64,000 nt of DNA from Mesorhabditis belari. Taxonomy: Eukaryota; Nematoda; Chromadorea; Rhabditida; Rhabditidae. The position numbers and the translations under genes were made by a program. The notes beneath the pieces were generated by a model. That model ran no database searches, was not told where the DNA came from, and saw only the letters and a program-made list of their open reading frames with translations. The stretch lies in the NCBI GenBank assembly GCA_958450365.1, contig CAUEEP010000923.1:1195501-1259500 (forward strand), read 5' to 3'. Shown here piece after piece: positions 56,579-64,000 of this stretch (position 1 is the first letter of the stretch; each line of letters starts with the position of its first letter).

Positions 56579-59500
56579 TTAATGTATTGATTTAATGTAT
56601 TCATCATCAGATGAGTATTGATCATCCGAAGAATCAATTGAAGAAATTGATTGATTTGTGGAAATTGATGAGATGTTTGAAAAAGAGATCGTCCTTTCAT
56701 ATGTAGCATTATCCAAAGTCGTCTTCAAAAAGTCAACATCAATGATCCGGGTTTCCCGAGGTGAGCGTTGAAGACTCTTCATGGTCAGCCGCATTTCGTT
56801 CGTCCTCACGTCTGAGATGTCTGAGATGTCTGAGAGGCAGTTTCTTCGTCTTCGTCTTCCTCTTCGCTCGTTGGAAGAGAGTTCGTCAAGCCATGATACT
56901 GATGCTGAACATGAAAGAGCGGAGCCTGTTGACGGCGAAGATATTTCGTTTGCATCAGCTCTCTTCTAAATAAGGTGCTGTGATTTCATTTATCCAGATC
57001 TTTAAGGTTCAAAAACGCGATTTTCTATACAACTATTTATGCAGTTAGGAATATGCAAACCTCCTCACTTCTTCTTCAATCTCTTGGTATCGTATGCTTT
57101 CAAACACATCTTCATTTAAACATAAAAATCCTGGGCGAGCACCAGTCTTACATCGCTTACTGAAATTTCAAAAATCAAATATAAAGGTTATCAACTTTTT
57201 TGTTTAACTCAAAACCCACCTCCGATATGGAAATGAAATGATATCTTCCCAAGAATGTTCACCCGGTTGATTTACCCATTGATACAAGTTGTAGATCGTT
57301 CGTATGTCGTATAATGAACTAGAGCTGACGAGTACAAAAAACATGGTTCATTACAAACCTTGATGGATCACGATTTTGAAGAAGATAAAGTATCACGCCA
57401 ATGCAACGATAACCACAACTCCAACCATCCATCTAAAAAACAATTTTGCCAAAGTTGTTTTTATTGCAAACCTGTGGGTCGATGTCATACACGTGCTCAG
57501 CAAACACCTCGTTTCTGCCTTCCTGGCAATCCAAATGGCCGAAGAGGTCCAGTATTTGTCGCACGACCGAACTTGTAATCTAAAACGATTTTAGTTCAAT
57601 TAACATAGACAATTACCGTATCTTTTAGAAATCGGCCCTTCATGCTAGCTTCGTTAAGTAGTGGATCATAGACTCTCAACAAAGGCTCTCCGTCTTCCAA
57701 CGTTAAATAAACCTAAAGCTTCTTATAAAAAGAAAAAGAAAAATAAAAACCGTTATATAATGCTGCCTGTATTGATCAAAGATGATTTGGATCACTTCAT
57801 CGCCTGGCTTGATTTGTGCTTGCAATGTTGGATCACACTAAGACCATAAATGATCTTATTCAAAAAGTGCAGTCACCAAAATTGATTGAATCGCAAAAAA
57901 ATCCATTGACCTGCCGAGGGGCAACCATTTGTACCCGATCACAGAACACATTAAGCATGTCATCACAAAGACGAACACCAAATGGACCCTAAACCGAAAA
58001 CTTTATTAATCCAATGCAGTAGTAATTTATAAACACGAGTTTCTAGCCATTCTGATCAAAAGTATGCAATAAACCTCATCATTCAGAGCTTCAGTTGAGC
58101 AACCCATTGTGGGCTCGTCTCCGTGCTCGTCTCCGTGCTCGTCTCCGTGCTCGTCTCCGGGCTCGCCACCGCTTTCTGTCGTGTTGTCTATCTTGCCAAA
58201 AATGAGAAAGATAAAAGAAAACGGGGATTTGAAAGATTAAATGTCATAGTGCATCTAGATAAATGTTGAGGCTAAAACGAATCTGCAGGTTAGAGAAGGA
58301 TTTGGCAAACAGGAGTTGAAACTAGCAAGGATTAGAGATTTTCCGACACAATTTAGATTAAACGAAATGAGTACGGTAGTAGGTGCAGTTTAGAATTCAA
58401 CCGCACCTTTTCCAACAATCATGAGACTTTTGAGAAGTATTTATAGATGTTATATTTTGTTTCAATTTTGTTGTAAGTTAAGCAAATGGCAGGTACTCAT
58501 TGGCTTCAAAAATTCATAAAATCCCTCGTTAAACAATTTATTTACTCTACTACACAATGAGATACATTAATGAACGGATATAAATCAGCAAAAAGTTATT
58601 TTTGCTAAACATTCTCCAACTATCATAGTTTTAAATTACCCTATTTTACAAAAGTTATCACAAAATGACCTTTATTTGTTTACAATCAGAACGAATAAAT
58701 GGTACTAAAATCCCTATATTGAAGTGTAGCGGTGTGCGGCAAATTGAGCAAAAAGGGTAGTATGGGAGAGAGTGGCGCTCCTCACATCGAATTCGACATC
58801 ACAAGGTCCTACGTCCACATATTGAGCAGCACGTGCGGCACGAGCCGCAGTCTTACTAGCCTAAAAACGAAAAAATCGAGAATTATTTTAATTCCAACGT
58901 TTTAAATTTGAAGAAACAAGAGAAAATAAAAGAAAACCAACCTGAAGAGTGACGTTCAAAAGAACGAATCGACTGCGATTAGCTCTAGGGGCTCGACCAT
59001 ACGGGTTGTTTTGAAATTCACGCTGGCGAATTGGAGCATGAAGAAAACGCCAGTGCGTCCGAGTTTCGGGATGATACACTTCAAAGTAGTCTTGGGTGAA
59101 TCTGTACCGTAAAGCACGTTCTTCCGTAAACTTGATCAGTGGGCGATCCATCTAAAACATCAAATTAAAAATCAACTAAATATTGAAATCTATATCATAA
59201 CAAAATGATTTATCATCATCTCTTCAGCAAATCTATTAAATCATAGCTATGTTATAGAAAAACGTAGGAATTATTATCGTAAAAACTAACCTCTTTCTCG
59301 GATCCCGATTCGGAAATCTGATGTTGATTCAAGCTAAATGTTAGATTTAATTTAACCTTTAAATGTTTTAAGTTTGCTAAACAAAAATTTCTAATTACAC
59401 AAATAAAGAAAAATGAATTGAAGTCTCGTTTAAGCATTTCATTTAATTTAAATGAAAATTACCTGTTTTCACGGATGTCGGATTCATTCATATCATCTTC

Positions 59501-60076
59501 ATTCTCATAGTCAGAAGTGGTATTTGGCGATAAGTCGCAATCGGGAGGCTGTACCTAAAATTTATTCGTTCAATTCCCGAGAAAAGCCTAATGTCTATTC
59601 AAAATTAGAGGAAGAACCAATGATGAAGAATCAAGGAGTTTAAACAAAAAGTGAGTAAAAATTTAAGATACTACCTGATGATAGCCAGCAACCCTTGTGA
59701 GTTTTCCCACAAAACTGCCAAACTTGAGTGCATCTTCAAATTCAGCACAGAGGTTGACGCGATAAGCAGTATCAAATCCAGCTTGATCTTCATACTGAAA
59801 TAAAGAAATATTTTAATTATATTACGTCCTGAAATGTATTAACTAACCGATAATCAAGTTGATATATACGAAAAGATATAAAAAATGAACCTGAAGCAAC
59901 ATTTCCTGCAAGGTAATCTCGATCTTGCCCAAGGATTTGATGAAAAATTTCCGATCCGCATGATTGGTTGCGTAGCCAAAACAAAAGGGTTTGCCTCCAT
60001 AAACAATCTCCAAATAATCCGATTCCAGTGTGAAAGAATCGAAATCTTTGAAGAAGCAAACTTCAGGTGCCGTCAT
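56579..60076 (-). CDS. Ulp1/C48-like cysteine peptidase protein with novel N-terminal half
   Basis: Fifteen exons join in phase: 60076-59891, 59794-59675, 59554-59463, 59333-59291, 59151-58942, 58860-58786, 58191-58075, 57988-57911, 57837-57751, 57712-57617, 57579-57472, 57432-57359, 57318-57220, 57159-57069, 56965-56579, about 620 residues. The middle shows a C48 (SUMO/Nedd8-type) peptidase order: CDDMLNVFCD entry, His333 in QHYITVYLT, Asp352 in LLRVYDPLL, Gln404 in YDIDPQMDG, and Cys410 in GWSCGYRC. So all four catalytic positions are present and it is probably active. The N-terminal 280 residues match nothing I recognise and include an acidic linker with four GDEH-like repeats. The C-terminus is Ser/Arg-rich, then acidic. 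The ATG follows a TTGTTTAG acceptor, probably trans-spliced. The substrate is unknown; a deSUMOylase-like role is inference from fold only. Confidence 0.8.
58111..58172 (-). repeat. 15-bp in-frame tandem repeat in the peptidase gene
   Basis: Four units of GGAGACGAGCACGGA-type coding repeats give GDEHGDEHGDEHGDEP in the linker before the peptidase domain. It is likely length-variable between individuals. Confidence 0.9.
58270..58400 (+). repeat. Left arm of a 120-bp inverted repeat, inside a peptidase-gene intron
   Basis: It matches 60222-60345 in inverse orientation (shared words GAAGGATTTGGCAAACAG and GAGTACGGTAGTAGGTGCAG). It lies in the intron between exons 58860-58786 and 58191-58075. 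Confidence 0.88.
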
Positions 60077-60221
60077 CGCACAACTAAACAATTAAAGTTA
60101 ATGAATAATGATCAATTCACAAGAATCAATGATGAATTCTGTACCAAAAATAAGACGTATTTGATAAACTGATAAAGTAATAGTGATGAACGAATTGAAG
60201 AAAAATGTTAATCGTAAAAGA

Positions 60222-60345
60222 ATATTTCTAAACTGCACCTACTACCGTACTCATTTCGCTTAGTCTAAATTGTGTCGGAAAAATCTTTAATCCTTGTTAG
60301 TTTCAACTTCTGTTTGCCAAATCCTTCACTAACCTGCAGACCTTT
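60222..60345 (-). repeat. Right arm of the 120-bp inverted repeat, upstream of the peptidase gene
   Basis: It is the inverse partner of 58270-58400, about 150 bp upstream of the peptidase start codon. The two arms enclose about 1.8 kb holding the first six exons. Confidence 0.88.
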
Positions 60346-60564
60346 TAAGCGGGACATTTGTCTAGATGCACTATGGCATTTAGGTGCTATAGTAGTTCGG
60401 GGGCGCACGCACGAAAATGCGTTTTCTATAGAATTTTGATAATGGAAAAAGAAGCACAACAGAAGAAGAAACACTTTGAAAATCTTCGACTGGCTCGAAA
60501 AATCCGCTCCAAATATTGTCGACAAAGAAGATCTAATGTTCTGACAAAATCAGACAAAACAAAC

Positions 60565-61110
60565 TTTTTCTAGGGTGGTTTTATGAGTAGTTTCCGAAAA
60601 ACACAACGAGAGCTTGGGGAAATGAGTTTTAAGCCGAATTTCGGGGCTCCAAAGTGCGCGTTTCTATAGTGTACTTCAATATATGGAGCCCAAGCTATCG
60701 ACTATTGGAGCACTTTTCAAGGTCAAAACTAGGGCCAAAACCATTTTTAACCACTAAATATTCATTTTCTGACTTAAATTGACTGGTAGAGGCAAAAGAA
60801 GCTGAAAAAAATTTTGAGATTTTGACTCATGTGGTCGAAAACAGGGTCGAAATTTGGAAAAAAAATATTTTTTATTTTGCTCTAATTTGAACAGAAACGT
60901 AATCAGTAGGTTAAATTATGCCAGAAGAAGTGTAAAAACCTTGAAAGATGTTTTGAGAGATCATTTTTAGACCTCTTTCCTATCCCTCTCATCACACTGT
61001 ATGGGCGCGCACTTTGGAGCCCCAAAATTCGGCTTAAAACGCATTTTCCCAAGTTCTCGTTGTGTTTTTCGGAAGCTACGTATAAAATTTACCCTAGAAA
61101 AAGTGGTTTT
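60565..61110. mobile_element. Palindromic element with arms of about 105 bp
   Basis: The left arm 60565-60670 and right arm 61003-61110 share TCCGAAAAACACAACGAGA, TTTTAAGCCGAATTT and GGGGCTCCAAAGTGCGCG as inverses. The 330-bp centre has no coding potential. Confidence 0.85.
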
Positions 61111-61799
61111 GAAAAAAAAGTGACCTCACCACACACACAACCTTAATAGCGCCAACTCTTTTTTTTCAGCTTTTTGCTTCACAATTTTAATTCGCACTGT
61201 TTTCAATTAGAAAACACGTTTAGATACAGACCCCAAAAACAGTAATTTTCGTGTCTCCGATTGGACTTTTACTTTCTATATAGATCTTATACCATTTTCT
61301 GATCCGGTGAAGGTGGTAGGAAAGTGTGTTGAAATTGGTAGGAAAGTGTGTTGAAAATCGCGAATTCAACGCTTTTGCTAGCATCTCGCTTTTTCAACCA
61401 ATTAATTTCCTTTTATAACCCTTGTTTTGGCACAGATGTTTTTGCACTTGTGGTGTTTTGTCATTTTTCTACACAATTTTTTGCCAACTTTTTTATCGGC
61501 TTTGTCGTAGTTGAAAGATGTCATTTCTTTTGTTGCACACAGTTTATTCCCAAAACAGAAGCAATCACAAAAGAAAGTTTAGAGCCTTCGTTGAAAAGAG
61601 AAAAAAGTAATATTGAAGGCTAATTTACTTGCACAATCAACAAGGACTTATGATAAAAAGCAAAAACAAAGCAAAAACACATTTTCGGGCGAGATCGACA
61701 AAAATGAGTGAGCAAAAATCGATTAAAGAAGGTGGCAGTGGAAAAACCGTATCGAGGAATGAAAGTTTGGGATTTTTATTACAAAAGAAAGGGTAAATA

Positions 61800-62233
61800 C
61801 CGTAAAAGCACAAATAGAAGCACCCCTATAGGAGCGTCGCGTAGTCTAAGTTTACTCTCAAACAAACGCTTATATCTCGACATCTGTACGTTTTTTCTGC
61901 GCGCTTAGGTATCAAATTAAAGTAGAGAGGATGGGTGATTTTTTGAGATGTAACACATATTTTTAGTATTAACCAGCGCTTAGAAAAAATGATTGAAAAG
62001 TGGCAAAAAAAAAGGAGATTTTTCATAATTTTTCAATCATTTTATTTCTAAGCGCTGGTTAATACTAAAAATATGTGTTACATCTCAAAAAATCACCCAT
62101 CTTCTCTACTTTAATTTGATACCTAAGCACGCAGAAATAAACGTACTGGTGTCAAGATATAAGCGTTTGTTGGAGAGTAAACTAAGACTACGCGACGCTG
62201 CTACAGGGGGTGCTTCGATTAGAGCTTTTACGG
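61800..62233. mobile_element. 434-bp palindromic MITE, complete, TA duplication
   Basis: It starts CCGTAAAAGC and ends GCTTTTACGG, flanked by TA. The arms meet at about 62015 and share CGTAGTCTAAGTTTACTCTC, TTAATTTGATACCTAAGC and AACCAGCGCTTAGAAA. A broken copy at 13842-14345 carries another element inserted at the TA that is intact here (about 61906-61907). Confidence 0.92.
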
Positions 62234-63673
62234 TAACTAAATGTTTAGACGAGAAATTTTATTGTACATACAATGGCAAAGAACAAAATTCAATTTAATT
62301 TCTTCAGCAATTCGTCGAGCTGCTCATACCGAAGGGTTTTCTAAAAATTTTTGACATTTCAAACGATAAACTAGTAATTTTTTTGTAAATGAAATAATTA
62401 AGTCATTCAGTTCTCAACAAAAGTAATCACTGAATTTCTTTGAAATCCCTCACCCCAATTTCTCTCCTCATTTACTTAAGAACGAACTTTTGCCGCCAAT
62501 CTACCGTATCCCTCCAAATTTTCTCGACACTTTTCAAAAGTTGCCCCTTTTCTCGATTCAAAAGAGCGCGAGAAATAGATGTCACTTTGAATAAATTATC
62601 CCTATTTCAAGGGAAAATCATTGGCTCTGAGAAATCGAAAAGAAAAAAAGAAAAGAAAAGAAAAGATAAGCGATCTTCCCCTCACACCAGAATTTCCCGC
62701 TTTTTAGCCACCTCACAAAAAAAATGGCGTCCATTTCACTGAAAACGAGCACCTTTCCCGCACAAAATCCCCTTGCCCTTTTCTTTTCTCTTTTGGGGAT
62801 TTTTTGGGAATTGGCCTCGTTTTTCTTGCGGAGATTAGGAAAAATTTGAATACAGTGAACACTGTGAGAAAGGGAAATTAGAGAGAACTGTTTCAAATTT
62901 GAAATGCGAACTTTTTCAAGAGATTGAAGATTTGAATAACCTTAGTTTCCTTCAAGTAAAACCTTTCTAAAACTACCGTAATCTTGTACGTTTCTCATGA
63001 GTGCGTCTTCTAAAAGCTATCGTATTTTCTTTAGGTCCTTTCTGCTTAATTTTGGCTAAATTCGACGAAGAATTAGATGCCTCAAATGGTATCAAAATCA
63101 AGTAGAAATAGAGGATTACGGTAGTTAGCCACCGTTTAGAAAACTGATTTCTCACATAAATAAACTTTCTAGACAAAACTACAGTGTTTTTCAAAAGTTG
63201 CCACGTTTTAGAAAAGTGTGAATGATGCTGCAAATCCCTAATCGAAAGAGAGAAAGGTCAAGAATGGGTCTCCCCTCTCCACAAGTGTTTATCCATCATT
63301 AGGCAATTTTCCCATTCCCATTTCTTCATTTTCTTTCATCCATACCGATCTCTTTTTGACATATGGCATTGGATAGGCGTTTTTCCTAAGTCTGATGGGA
63401 ATTGCGCAATTCCCACCAGTACCGCAAAGCGCGTTCAATTTATGGAAATTTGATTGAAGAGATTTGTATGAGTAAAAAAAGATTTGTTTTTAAGAGATAT
63501 TGATTGAAAGATTGTCATCTGCTTGGTAGTTGATTGAGTCTTTTTTTTGAGTCATTTAAAGCCACAACTTTAGTACTTAAAAGTTTTTCAAAACAAGATT
63601 ACAGTAAGCCGTCATTTTTTTTCATCAGTTATCATATAAATTCAGATAGTCAGTGATTATTTGTTGCCTTTTG
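62234..63673. other. Gene-free stretch
   Basis: It holds two members of the dispersed CTACCGTAATCTTG/CGTTTTAGAAAA family (62965-63000, 63120-63225). No exon is seen. It probably contains the 3' UTR of the next gene near its right end. Confidence 0.4.
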
Positions 63674-63940
63674 TCATTTCACTGACTTGGCCGGACTCTT
63701 TGTCCCTGCACATCCATCAATCGGTTTCCTTCTCACAATCTGAAACGGTGATGTGTCCAAATGATCCAATTTCTTCTTCACATCTTCAAGCGCTTTCTCC
63801 GTTAACTGAATATCCTTTTTTTATGAAAAGGGTTTATGAAAAGGTTTTGTTTACCTTTCTCGGCGAGTCTTGTTGTACACCAAGAATGCTAGAGACGGAG
63901 TGTTTCGAGAAAGTTGTCGCTTGTCGATGTAATTCGGTCA
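63674..63940 (-). CDS. Last two exons of a gene running off the window, eh1/octapeptide-like motif
   Basis: Minus-strand exons 63940-63855 and 63805-63674 join in phase 0 and end in TGA; the first enters in mid-codon, so upstream exons lie beyond the window. The 72 visible residues contain KHSVSSILGVQQDSPRK, then LTEKALEDVKKKLDHLD (amphipathic) and a basic tail ending TKSPAKSVK. HSVxxILG resembles the octapeptide/eh1 repressor motif of Pax and other transcription factors, which recruits Groucho. With no DNA-binding domain in view this is only a hint. Confidence 0.6.
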
Positions 63941-64000
63941 CTAAAAGGGGTTGATTGATTTCAGTTCTTGATTCAGTTTATTAGCTGAATGACTTGTCAC

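Noticed and set aside
57751..57988. PDZ domain reading of the GPFGVRL...GDEVIQII stretch
   Set aside because: It looked like a PDZ carboxylate loop and GDxI turn, but it runs directly into a full C48 His-Asp-Gln-Cys series, which explains the region better.
56579..60076. Peptidase as a Maverick/Polinton or adenovirus-type protease
   Set aside because: The gene has 14 introns, no neighbouring polymerase, integrase or capsid genes, and no long terminal repeats of that class; the short inverted repeats do not enclose the peptidase domain.

Overview
The window is nuclear DNA of a nematode, most likely a rhabditid (clade V). The evidence is short AT-rich introns (often 40-60 bp) with TTTTCAG-type acceptors, acceptor-like sites lying just upstream of several start codons with no 5' exon in view (as expected for spliced-leader trans-splicing), nematode-type genes (Patched-related PTR family, a CPNA-1-type membrane copine, C-type lectins), and very many palindromic elements flanked by TA. 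The species cannot be fixed from the sequence. Gene models were built by hand from splice-site and reading-phase consistency; no transcript data were available.

Layout. 1-10 kb: the last five exons of a PTR protein (+), ribosomal protein eS26 (rps-26, -), a two-domain C-type lectin-like gene (-) with a duplicated pseudogene fragment, and molybdopterin synthase small subunit MOCS2A/moc-6 (+). 10-21 kb: gene-poor, dominated by nested miniature inverted-repeat elements. 21.1-23.8 kb: a five-exon gene of unknown function (+). 24-35 kb: gene-poor, with large palindromes, minisatellites and a few orphan candidate exons. 35.5-37.5 kb: a ten-exon ceramide synthase (-). 38-41 kb: tRNA-like elements and nested palindromes. 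41.3-53.0 kb: a 34-exon gene (-) whose phases all join, encoding an about 1033-residue protein with an N-terminal membrane segment, a Gln-rich/coiled middle and a C-terminal copine/VWA domain, matching the architecture of C. elegans CPNA-1; a mariner transposon sits in one of its introns. 54.8-60.1 kb: two closely spaced minus-strand genes, an unrecognised Ser/Arg-rich protein and, upstream, an about 620-residue protein with a Ulp1/C48-like cysteine peptidase core (His-Asp-Gln-Cys all present). 61-62.3 kb: more palindromic elements. 63.7 kb to the end: the last two exons of a minus-strand gene carrying an eh1/octapeptide-like motif.

The genes do not form one pathway; most are housekeeping or tissue genes. 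The strongest candidates for something undescribed are the C48-like peptidase gene (with long inverted repeats around its N-terminal half and an operon-like neighbour), the intron array of repeated 3' splice-site-like units in the copine gene, and the nested TA-inserting palindromes, one of which has its empty site preserved elsewhere in the window.
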